Shown one piece after another: positions 1 through 6,223 of a stretch of DNA of 12,820 nucleotides. This DNA comes from an uncultured Erysipelotrichaceae bacterium (GTDB lineage: Bacteria > Bacillota_I > Bacilli_A > RF39 > UBA660): positions 1 to 12,820 of the forward strand of contig CADBSQ010000060.1 in the NCBI GenBank assembly GCA_902797415.1, read 5' to 3'. The translations under genes and the position numbers were made by a program. Each line of letters begins with the position of its first letter. Positions within the stretch are counted from its first letter, which is position 1. Under the pieces are notes generated by a model. The model searched no databases, had not been told where the DNA came from, and worked only from the letters and a program-made list of their open reading frames with translations.

Positions 1-1
1 C

Positions 2-685
2 TTTACAAAACCTCCTAGTAGATATACAGAGGCAAGCTTAATCAAAGAGATGGAAGCTCTTGGTATAGGTCGACCAAGTACGTATGCTAAAACTATGGAT
101 ACATTAAAAGCAAGAGCTTATGTAACATTGGTTGATAAAAAGTTTATTCCAACAGAAGTAGGTTTTGAAATAACAGAAAAGCTTCAGGAGTCTTTTAGTG
201 ATATCATAAATGTTGAATATACAAAGGATATGGAAGAAGATCTTGACCTAATAGCTGAAGATAAAAAAAATAATATAGAAATTCTAAGAAACTTTTATAA
301 TAAGTTTGAACCATTAGTTGAAAAGGCATTTAAAACTATGGAGAAAAAAGAACCGGAGAAAACGGGGGAAAGTTGCCCTAAATGTGGCCACGATCTTGTT
401 ATTAGAACAGGAAAATTTGGTAAATTTGTAGCATGCTCAAATTACCCTGAGTGCAAATACATTAAGCAAGAAGAGAAGGAAGTTGTTGCCAAATGTCCTA
501 AGTGTGGTGGAAACATAATTGAAAAGAAGACAAGAAGAGGTAAAATATTCTACGGTTGTGACAATTATCCAAAATGCACATACGCATTATGGGATAAACC
601 AGTTGGTACATGTGATAAATGTGGCGAATTAACCGTAGAAAAAAAAGGTAATATCACTTGTCCAAACTGTATGAAAACATCGTAA
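2..685 (+). CDS. topA: DNA topoisomerase I, C-terminal part (5' end outside window)
   Basis: Type IA topoisomerase, which relaxes negatively supercoiled DNA by single-strand passage. The reading frame is open from base 2, so the gene starts upstream and only about 227 residues are visible. The first residues contain the conserved PPSRYTEASLIKEME and LGIGRPSTYA stretches typical of TopA. The catalytic tyrosine lies upstream of the window. Three C-terminal zinc ribbons follow: CPKC...CSNYPEC (from about 374), CPKC...CDNYPKC (from about 494), and a shorter CDKC...CPNC (from about 611). The first two have the usual TopA CxxC-CxxxxxC form; the third is compact and four-cysteine. The stop is TAA at 683-685, inside the left edge of the terminator hairpin. 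The identification is firm; only the length of the missing part is unknown. Confidence 0.97.
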   Translation, partial: FTKPPSRYTEASLIKEMEALGIGRPSTYAKTMDTLKARAYVTLVDKKFIPTEVGFEITEKLQESFSDIINVEYTKDMEEDLDLIAEDKKNNIEILRNFYNKFEPLVEKAFKTMEKKEPEKTGESCPKCGHDLVIRTGKFGKFVACSNYPECKYIKQEEKEVVAKCPKCGGNIIEKKTRRGKIFYGCDNYPKCTYALWDKPVGTCDKCGELTVEKKGNITCPNCMKTS

Positions 686-714
686 AAGCATACATTTAAT
701 TTATGCTTTTTTTT
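684..714 (+). terminator. Rho-independent terminator of topA
   Basis: A perfect 9-bp stem (AAAAGCATA at 684-692 with TATGCTTTT at 702-710) and a 9-base loop are followed by a run of T through 714. The left arm overlaps the topA stop codon. The next gene's promoter begins right after it, so topA and the following operon are separate transcription units. Confidence 0.9.
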
Positions 715-715
715 A

Positions 716-744
716 TGGTTTATTTTTTAAGATTGTGCTATAAT
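716..744 (+). promoter_or_regulatory. Sigma-A type promoter, extended -10, for the four-gene operon
   Basis: An extended -10, TGCTATAAT (736-744), has a perfect TATAAT hexamer. Seventeen bases upstream lies a weak -35, TGGTTT (716-721). The expected start point is near 751, only about 12 bases before the ATG at 763. The AGGTG ribosome site at 751-755 would therefore sit at the very 5' end of the message. Confidence 0.75.
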
Positions 745-762
745 GTGTGTAGGTGAAAAAAA

Positions 763-1179
763 ATGGCTAAAGACAACTCCACTATTTTAAAAAAATTAAA
801 AGAATTAGACTCAATTATTAATGATTTATCTGATAAAGATCCTAAGAAGGAAGAAGCCACTTATTATGAAAAATATAATTATACACTGGAAAAAGACAAA
901 TTATTAGCTGAATTGCAACTTATTAATCATAAAATAAATGGTATGACTCAGGAGGAAGAAACTGAAAATGATGCTAGTTTAGTTAATGCGCTTTCTTCTG
1001 CACTTGAAAATATCGATAAACCAAGTTCTCAAGAAATAAAAAGCATTAAAAAAATGATAATACTGTTAGAACTTCAATACGGTATTCCGATTCGTCTTTA
1101 CAGTGAGGTAGAGAGTCTATATCAGGATTTATTTGAAAACGCCAAGAAAGAAAAAAAGAATAAGAGGGGAATGAGATAG
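763..1179 (+). CDS. Hypothetical charged helical protein, first gene of the operon
   Basis: A 138-aa protein with no family I recognise. It is strongly hydrophilic and rich in Lys and Glu, with predicted long helices around residues 5-60 and 88-130, an acidic stretch in the middle (TQEEETEND) and a basic tail (KKEKKNKRGMR). There is no signal peptide or membrane segment, so it is probably cytoplasmic. The ATG at 763 is preceded by AGGTG with 7 bases of spacing. Its TAG stop (1177-1179) directly abuts the GTG start of the next gene, so the two are probably translationally coupled. The basic tail is partly forced by the purine-rich Shine-Dalgarno of the next gene (AAGAGGGGA), which is encoded inside it. 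A small partner or adaptor for the larger downstream proteins is possible, but this is inference only. Confidence 0.85.
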   Translation: MAKDNSTILKKLKELDSIINDLSDKDPKKEEATYYEKYNYTLEKDKLLAELQLINHKINGMTQEEETENDASLVNALSSALENIDKPSSQEIKSIKKMIILLELQYGIPIRLYSEVESLYQDLFENAKKEKKNKRGMR

Positions 1180-3075
1180 GTGATAGAAAAACTGGAGCAA
1201 CACTTAAATCAACTACTAGATGATATTGGAAGTAAGTTAAATGTATTATTGAGTAAGATTAATACTATTGATAAAAGAACAAATATTTTGAAATTATATA
1301 TTTCATCGCCCGATAAAATAGAAATCGGTGTTTTAAATAATCTTTTTGATGGAAGTATTACTGATAGTAAGGAATTTAAACAAGCAATAAATTTTATTGG
1401 TCTTTATGCAGAGTATAGTGAAGAATCACAGATTATTTCATCGAGAGACTATCTTTCTAAAATACTAAGTAAAAAAATAGATCTATTAAATGATCTTCTG
1501 AATGAAACAATTCCTCAGATTGAGGCTTTAGAGAAAATTAAAGTTAAAACATTGCAAGGTAGCGAACTCATTGAAAAGTGTAAAGAAGAAAGACATTTAA
1601 CGAAACAAGATATAAATAACTTATATGATCTTATAATAGAGTATGGTGTAAACGATGAGACACTAGAGTTTTTTGTTGAAATCGCTCAAAATAATCTTAG
1701 GCTGTCACTAGATGAAAAAAAAGCTGAAGTAAGTGAGAAGCCAGAAAAAAGTAGCATTCCAGAAATACCAACCCCAGAAGCCACTATTGATCCAGAAGTA
1801 ATGCTTGCAGAAAGAACTGAAGAACAACAAGAAAAAGTTGAAGAACTAAGCAATACAAGAGAAGATTTAATAGAAATGCTAGGTTTGTTAGAAGAAAAAA
1901 ATTATTTTTCTAAGGAACATCCTGAATTAGAAGGTAAACTACGATATATATTTAAAGATTACATAAATAGAATACAGAGTATGTCAGAAGATGACTTTGA
2001 TGTACTTCAGTATACTATTGAAATAGAAGAGGGACTTGACCTTGCTGATGAAACGGTATTTTATGAAACGTTATGCATAAATATTTTAAAGGCAATTAGA
2101 AACAATGAGTATAATAAAATTAAAGAATTTATTAATAAATACCTTGTTAGCCCATATATCTCACGTGAAGACTTTTTCTATCTTTCTGATATACCACAAG
2201 CAGTGGATATACTAAAGAATGCAGAAAAATACTTAGTTTCAGATGAAAATCTTCAAAATGTGAGAAATATAATGAATGGTGGCTACGATTTAGATTATGC
2301 GTTGAAAGCACTTAATAGTAAAAACACTGAAATTGATGAAAAAGAATACTTATCATACGAAATATCATTATTATATGAGGAAGTTTTATACAGAGAGAAT
2401 TCACTCATTACTGAAAAAGAAAAAATAGAACTGTTATCCATTCTAAAATCTCTAGCAGCAAAAACGAATGAAATAGAAAATATTATTAATGAACTATCTA
2501 ATAGTGATGACTCATTCGTAGATGAAGAACAGATAATTGGGGATTCAGATAACTATATCGTATTCTTAGATCCTGAAGCATTTGATACAGCTATTAACGA
2601 ATTAAAAAGAACTTATTATGATGTTACATTTAATCAAGCCATAAATGCAGTTAACAATATTATACAAAAAGATCCGAATGAGTTAAATCAATGTAAAAAT
2701 ATTCATGTTTCTCCAGGAAAACGAAATTCCTATGAAATACAAGAAGAACGTAGCGGAGCGTTAAGATTAGGATTTAAGAGAATAAATAATGCTGAAGTAA
2801 GTGGAAAACCAGTTTATTTAATTCTTTCTGTTGGTTATGGAAATGCTGATGGAATGAAGAAATATGACGAATTAAAAAAGAATATAACACTATTTGAAAG
2901 AGAATATGCTCAATATAAGAAAATAGAGCAAATTTTTTCAAAAGAAAAAAATGCAGATGGACTTTGCCAAGAAGCAGAAGACTATATCCAACAATCCAGA
3001 GAACTAATAGAAGGATTAAAAAGCAAAGCAAAGAAAAATAGTGACTCAAGCAGTGAAGGGGGGAGAAACCTTTGA
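1180..3075 (+). CDS. Hypothetical 631-aa helical protein, second gene of the operon
   Basis: Unrecognised. It starts at GTG 1180, supported by AGAGGGGA about 9 bases upstream and by direct abutment to the previous stop. Residues 1-180 look all-helical. A Pro/Glu-rich linker follows (about 183-212, with SIPEIPTPEATIDPE). Residues 215-455 are again helical and acidic. Residues about 457-567 change character to mixed alpha/beta: a strand IVFL, helices over DPEAFDTAINEL and FNQAINAVNNII, then strands around GALRLGF and PVYLILSVGYG, and a Lys-rich helix KKYDELKKN. That order is faintly like the RelE/ParE toxin fold. The end is a coiled-coil helix and a Ser/Gly-rich tail. It has no signal peptide or membrane segment. 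Its TGA overlaps the TTG start of the next gene by 4 bases. It could be a structural or scaffold protein; I cannot assign a function. Confidence 0.88.
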   Translation: MIEKLEQHLNQLLDDIGSKLNVLLSKINTIDKRTNILKLYISSPDKIEIGVLNNLFDGSITDSKEFKQAINFIGLYAEYSEESQIISSRDYLSKILSKKIDLLNDLLNETIPQIEALEKIKVKTLQGSELIEKCKEERHLTKQDINNLYDLIIEYGVNDETLEFFVEIAQNNLRLSLDEKKAEVSEKPEKSSIPEIPTPEATIDPEVMLAERTEEQQEKVEELSNTREDLIEMLGLLEEKNYFSKEHPELEGKLRYIFKDYINRIQSMSEDDFDVLQYTIEIEEGLDLADETVFYETLCINILKAIRNNEYNKIKEFINKYLVSPYISREDFFYLSDIPQAVDILKNAEKYLVSDENLQNVRNIMNGGYDLDYALKALNSKNTEIDEKEYLSYEISLLYEEVLYRENSLITEKEKIELLSILKSLAAKTNEIENIINELSNSDDSFVDEEQIIGDSDNYIVFLDPEAFDTAINELKRTYYDVTFNQAINAVNNIIQKDPNELNQCKNIHVSPGKRNSYEIQEERSGALRLGFKRINNAEVSGKPVYLILSVGYGNADGMKKYDELKKNITLFEREYAQYKKIEQIFSKEKNADGLCQEAEDYIQQSRELIEGLKSKAKKNSDSSSEGGRNL

Positions 3076-4754
3076 AATTTTTAAGAGATATACTTTCGAA
3101 ATATAAAAAAAGAATTACTAATAAAATTAATACTATAAAAGAAAACAGTAAATTTGAAGAGTTAGCAAAAAAGGTGGATTCCTTATTAAATGGAACAGTA
3201 ACTAATCTAAATGATAGCGAAATAGCTGATTTAGAAAAATTAATGAATAACAATGAATTTAGCAGTAGTGAAAAGAAAAGACTAATGTTTATTGTTAATG
3301 TTTTACTTCCAAGACGTATTGCTTTAGACGATAATCAAGAAAATCTTTTAAGAAAAATAAGTAATTGTCTTAAAAAAGGTAATCCAAAAGATATTGAAAA
3401 AATTAGAGAACTAGAAGGATTGGTTACTAAGATTGATAAATTAATTGATGTTATTGATGAAAAAGAACAAGTAACTAATATACATGGTGTAAAGGATTTA
3501 CTAATTGAATTAGGTGCTGATAACATTGAAGTATTATCTTGTATAAGAGATATTATGATTTATAATCTAAGCGCTATTGGTTTTGTTGAAAATAATGTTT
3601 ATAATAACACCGATGAAGATTTGAAAAGAATATTTAAAAAATATAGATATAACTATGAAATTTTGCTTCCAGAAAGTATGAAAAAACTAAGAGAGGATGC
3701 GAGCTTAGAACAAATTGAAGAGGTATTAAAAGCAGCAAATGAAATAAAAATTCGCTTTATAGTTGATAATGGTCCTCAAGAAAATGAATTTATTGATATT
3801 CTTATAAAGGGTAAAAGAAAGACAATAATGGAATTCAAAAAATTGTGTGAATTACATGGTATAGAGAATATGCCTGAACTTGTAAGAATCTACCCAAAAA
3901 TACTTTTAGACAAAGTTGTTTCAAAAAGAGAAACAGACCGTAGACCAAGTACTTCAACGGATTCAAATGAAAATAATTATCTTAATGCTTTATTCCATAA
4001 TTTTAAAGAAAATGTTGCATTTTTACAGTCTAAAGGCATTGATATAAAGCGCGTTTCAATCAAGAATCCTAGTGTGCTTGTTATGGGATCAAAACCCCTT
4101 CAAAGAAACTGGCACATATTGGAAGATATTTATAAAATGAAAATAACTACAACTTCTTGTGTATCAAGAGGTAGACCATATGATGCTTTTGATAGATATA
4201 TAGAGTCTTCACCACAGGCAGTAGAATATATTTATCAAAATCAATCTAAGCTTGCCAATTGTTATACCCCAAATGATTTTATAAAGTTAAAAGCTTCTGA
4301 AAGAGATGGAAATCCAATTATAGTTCAAAGGGGAAATGGTTTAGTACAGTCAGCTAGCATAAAAAAGGAATATGATGAATATGCTAAAAACTTTGAGATT
4401 TGCATCATACCATCCATTAGTGATGACATTAAAATTAAATATGATACATTAATGGACTTTATGGAGTTTGATGATTTAAATTTAGATATCTTTCACAATG
4501 CTTTTATAATATTTTTAGAAACTAATTATAAAATCGATGATTTTACATATGTTATTGGAAACACTAGAGTTTCTCGTCAAAAGGTGCTAAGAATTTGCAG
4601 CTTATTGTCTTTAGCTAATATTGATATTAATGAAGAAGAAATACTATATGCATTATCATATAGGTCTATTCTAGATAAACAAGATGTATTAAATATAGAA
4701 AATTTTAGAGATTTAGACAAAATGAAAAGAAGGGGAATGACTAGTAATGAATGA
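3072..4754 (+). CDS. Hypothetical 560-aa helical-repeat protein, third gene of the operon
   Basis: Not assignable to a known family with confidence. It starts at TTG 3072, with a strong GGGGGGAG Shine-Dalgarno 7-8 bases upstream and a 4-base overlap with the previous gene. The N-terminal 100 residues are basic and helical (KKRITNKINTIKENSKF). The middle, about residues 255-375, contains repeat-like units with the pattern L..hGI..mpelvriyPkiLl and NVAFLQSKGIDIKRVSIKNPSVLVM followed by a spacer helix. This pattern resembles mTERF helical repeats (fL...G.....v...nP..L). The C-terminus (about 490-540) has GNTRVSRQKVLRICSLL and NIDINEEEILYALSYRSIL. There is no signal peptide. It overlaps the next gene by 8 bases. 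A nucleic-acid- or protein-binding solenoid would fit, but that is inference. Confidence 0.88.
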   Translation: MKFLRDILSKYKKRITNKINTIKENSKFEELAKKVDSLLNGTVTNLNDSEIADLEKLMNNNEFSSSEKKRLMFIVNVLLPRRIALDDNQENLLRKISNCLKKGNPKDIEKIRELEGLVTKIDKLIDVIDEKEQVTNIHGVKDLLIELGADNIEVLSCIRDIMIYNLSAIGFVENNVYNNTDEDLKRIFKKYRYNYEILLPESMKKLREDASLEQIEEVLKAANEIKIRFIVDNGPQENEFIDILIKGKRKTIMEFKKLCELHGIENMPELVRIYPKILLDKVVSKRETDRRPSTSTDSNENNYLNALFHNFKENVAFLQSKGIDIKRVSIKNPSVLVMGSKPLQRNWHILEDIYKMKITTTSCVSRGRPYDAFDRYIESSPQAVEYIYQNQSKLANCYTPNDFIKLKASERDGNPIIVQRGNGLVQSASIKKEYDEYAKNFEICIIPSISDDIKIKYDTLMDFMEFDDLNLDIFHNAFIIFLETNYKIDDFTYVIGNTRVSRQKVLRICSLLSLANIDINEEEILYALSYRSILDKQDVLNIENFRDLDKMKRRGMTSNE

Positions 4755-5043
4755 ATTATTAAAATTAGGTTTTACTGAAAAAGAAATTGACAACTTAATT
4801 AAAGATTACGATGAAAATAGAGTTTACTCTTTGATATTAAATTTTGAAAATACAAAAAAGATATTTAATACCTTGAAAAGCATGCATGTAAACGATGTTA
4901 AGAATTTAGTATTTTGTAGAATAGATTTATTTACAATGAACTATGATGAATTTGTATTAAAGCTTAAAAATAGTAATATAACAAACATTGGTGAAAGAAT
5001 AAATGATGATGTTGATGTTATAGAAGACATATTCTTCAATTAA
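4747..5043 (+). CDS. Small mTERF-like repeat protein, fourth gene of the operon
   Basis: A 98-aa hypothetical protein. The ATG at 4747 overlaps the end of the previous gene by 8 bases, with AAGGGG about 11 bases upstream. The sequence opens with LLKLGFTEKEIDNLIKDYDE and continues with a second unit, LKSMHVNDVKNLVFCRIDLF, then FVLKLKNSNI. Each is a pair of short helices of about 30-35 residues with a leucine pattern like that of mTERF repeats (LGF.e.eI..li...p.ll......kl.fL). It may be a detached continuation of the repeat array of the previous protein. It is acidic at the C-terminus. It has no membrane segment and no catalytic motif. A real gene is likely from the coupling, start signal and terminator; the fold is inference. 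Confidence 0.8.
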   Translation: MNELLKLGFTEKEIDNLIKDYDENRVYSLILNFENTKKIFNTLKSMHVNDVKNLVFCRIDLFTMNYDEFVLKLKNSNITNIGERINDDVDVIEDIFFN

Positions 5044-5070
5044 AAAATTATCGTCACGATAATTTTTTTT
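5042..5070 (+). terminator. Rho-independent terminator closing the four-gene operon
   Basis: A 12-bp stem (AAAAAATTATCG at 5042-5053 with CGATAATTTTTT at 5057-5068) and a 3-base loop are followed by T residues to 5070. It overlaps the stop codon of the preceding gene. Because of the A-run before the stem it could also act in the other direction. Confidence 0.88.
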
Positions 5071-5096
5071 ATGCATACAATAAAGCAGGGGGAAGT

Positions 5097-5414
5097 ATGT
5101 CAACATTTATAAATGAATATGGAGCAACCTTATTATACACAATCTTAACTAGTATACTAAGTTATGCCTTCTTAACTTTGAAAAAAGAAGTTAAACGTTT
5201 ATCTGAAATACATCAAAGAAAAGAGATAGTTAAAACTTGTATACTAGGACTTAAACACATATATAAAGATCAAACTAATATCGAAAGATATGATCTAGCG
5301 GTAAGTAATATAAAAGAAATATTTGATAGAAGAAAGCTAAGCATAAGTGAATTTGAAATAAAACTCTTAATAAATGAAGTATGTGAAGAAAACGATTGCT
5401 CCCATATAGAATAA
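5097..5414 (+). CDS. LL-H family holin-like small membrane protein
   Basis: A 105-aa protein with one N-terminal membrane segment (about residues 8-27, YGATLLYTILTSILSYAFLT). A basic, helical, cytoplasm-facing tail follows, with KKEVKRL...IVKTCILGLKHIY, then RYDLAVSNIKEIFDRRKLSISEFEIKLLINEVCEEN. This layout, ending in 'is..E...LI...V.e.N', matches phage holins of the LL-H superfamily 6 type, which are about 100-130 aa. No endolysin, tail or other phage gene is near it, so if it is a holin it is an orphan. AGGGGGA lies 3 bases before the ATG, a short spacing. A poor -10 (TACAAT, 5076-5081) is the only nearby promoter candidate. It may instead be a host membrane protein of the same fold. Confidence 0.75.
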   Translation: MSTFINEYGATLLYTILTSILSYAFLTLKKEVKRLSEIHQRKEIVKTCILGLKHIYKDQTNIERYDLAVSNIKEIFDRRKLSISEFEIKLLINEVCEENDCSHIE

Positions 5415-5596
5415 TTCACTTAAATTTCACAAACATTACATTTTAATATCATAAAAAAATAATATACTTAACATGTAAGAAAGAGAGGCTGATATATAAG
5501 AAGAAAAAAAATAACAACAATTAAACCCTATACGTTTGTTTACTATAAACTTAATATACATAAATAATAAATAAATAACCAAAACTTATCCTTCTC
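5415..5596. other. Non-coding AT-rich gap
   Basis: About 180 bases with no supportable ORF on either strand. It holds a purine-rich stretch (around 5478-5515) and a 13-base imperfect-centre palindrome, GTTTA-CTA-TAAAC (5538-5550), that could be a protein binding site. I see no convincing promoter, RNA gene or riboswitch in it. Confidence 0.5.
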
Positions 5597-5622
5597 AAAA
5601 AAGAACCTAGCGGTTCTTTTTT
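5597..5622. terminator. Bidirectional terminator between convergent genes
   Basis: An 11-bp stem (AAAAAAGAACC at 5597-5607 with GGTTCTTTTTT at 5612-5622) has a TAGC loop. A-run and T-run flank the GC core, so it ends in U residues on either strand. It can stop transcription of the holin-like gene from the left and of the LexA-like gene from the right. Its right arm overlaps the stop codon of the latter. Confidence 0.88.
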
Positions 5623-6121
5623 AATATATTCTTATTTCTGTAATTACAACACCGATAACATCCTTTTTACTATCATTACTTATTTTTAATTTATCATCCT
5701 TAACAAGTAAAAGAGAATCACTTAATGGTTTTAAACTAGTATTTATTAAGTAATAAGAATTTAAATGTTTATAGATTAATACATTTTTTTTATCATATGT
5801 ATTTAGCATAAATTTTGGTATTGGTAAGAATTCTTTTTTATAAGAGTCAATGTTTTCATCATTAATAACTGGAATCATATATATGTTTTCATTATCATTT
5901 AAATACTCATTTTCAACCAATAATTCTATTGTTCTCGACTTAGTAGGATTAGATATTATATAGCCTGCAAGAGTTAATTTCTTTATATGAGGGTAGACAG
6001 AACCAGGACTTTTCAAATTTAGTCCTGTACATATCTCTCTAATCGTTGGACTGTAACCTTTCTCTGCAATATACTTTTTTATAAAATCTAATACTACCAG
6101 TTGTTTAGTAGTAATTTTCAT
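5621..6121 (-). CDS. LexA-like repressor with degenerate, shortened C-terminal domain
   Basis: A 166-aa transcription regulator. Residues 1-66 are a clear LexA winged-helix DNA-binding domain: KQLVVLDFIKKYIAEKGYSP, TIREICTGLNLKSPGSVYPH, then IKKLTLAGYI and NPTKSRTIEL. The C-terminal part still follows the LexA/S24 peptidase outline: IPVIND (83-88), LPIPKFML, LNSYYLIN (Ser122 possibly at the catalytic serine position), SLLLVKDD, and KDVIGVVI near the end. It is about 40 residues shorter than a usual LexA of about 205. The Ala-Gly cleavage region after the first strand is reduced to a few residues, and the strand carrying the catalytic lysine (TVKRF in typical LexA) is absent. It is therefore probably unable to self-cleave. 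ATG at 6121 is chosen over TTG at 6124 because AAGGA is 5 bases from it. Probably autoregulated. Confidence 0.88.
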   Translation of the reverse strand: MKITTKQLVVLDFIKKYIAEKGYSPTIREICTGLNLKSPGSVYPHIKKLTLAGYIISNPTKSRTIELLVENEYLNDNENIYMIPVINDENIDSYKKEFLPIPKFMLNTYDKKNVLIYKHLNSYYLINTSLKPLSDSLLLVKDDKLKISNDSKKDVIGVVITEIRIY

Positions 6122-6142
6122 CAAAATCCTTCTTTCTAGTAC

Positions 6143-6171
6143 ATTTTATAATAATTAAAATTTAATGTCAA
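6143..6171 (-). promoter_or_regulatory. Sigma-A promoter of the LexA-like gene
   Basis: On the minus strand, a perfect -35 TTGACA (plus 6166-6171) is followed after 17 bases by TAAAAT (plus 6143-6148). The expected start is near 6136, about 15 bases before the ATG at 6121. The -35 lies inside an inverted repeat, so binding there would block it. Confidence 0.8.
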
Positions 6172-6179
6172 TTTTAATT
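6153..6179. promoter_or_regulatory. Inverted repeat between divergent promoters, candidate operator
   Basis: AATTAAAATT (6153-6162) and AATTTTAATT (6170-6179) are perfect 10-base inverted copies separated by 7 bases. The right half-site overlaps the -35 of the leftward promoter (6166-6171) and the first bases of the -35 of the rightward promoter (6178-6183). Symmetry and position suit a dimeric repressor such as the adjacent LexA-like protein. In DNA this AT-rich, ten-base inverted matches can arise by chance, so this is a candidate only. Confidence 0.45.
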
Positions 6180-6206
6180 GTAAAAATTAGTATTTTTATA
6201 TATAAT
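6178..6206 (+). promoter_or_regulatory. Sigma-A promoter of the glucosyltransferase operon
   Basis: TTGTAA (6178-6183), a 17-base spacer, then a perfect TATAAT (6201-6206). The expected start is near 6213. That is almost at the GTG at 6215 and makes the GTG at 6224, with GGGTG upstream, the more likely start codon. Confidence 0.78.
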
Positions 6207-6223
6207 TATATTGGGTGTTAAGT

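Noticed and set aside
2774..3253. Minus-strand open frame of 159 codons across the junction of the second and third operon genes
   Set aside because: It lies antisense to two well supported genes and has the Phe/Leu/Ser-rich composition expected from the reverse of Lys/Glu-rich coding DNA.
763..5043. Mollicute-type genetic code (TGA as Trp)
   Set aside because: TGA ends two operon genes exactly where the next start and ribosome site occur, and tryptophan is encoded by TGG throughout.
5097..5414. Prophage or prophage remnant
   Set aside because: Only the holin-like gene has phage resemblance; there is no integrase, lysin, structural gene or attachment-like repeat in the window.
5603..5616. 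GAACC-TAGC-GGTTC resembling a Bacillus-type SOS (LexA) box near a LexA-like gene
   Set aside because: The core GAAC/GTTC spacing is 6 bases, not the 4 of the SOS box, and the element is the GC core of a bidirectional terminator at the 3' end of the gene.
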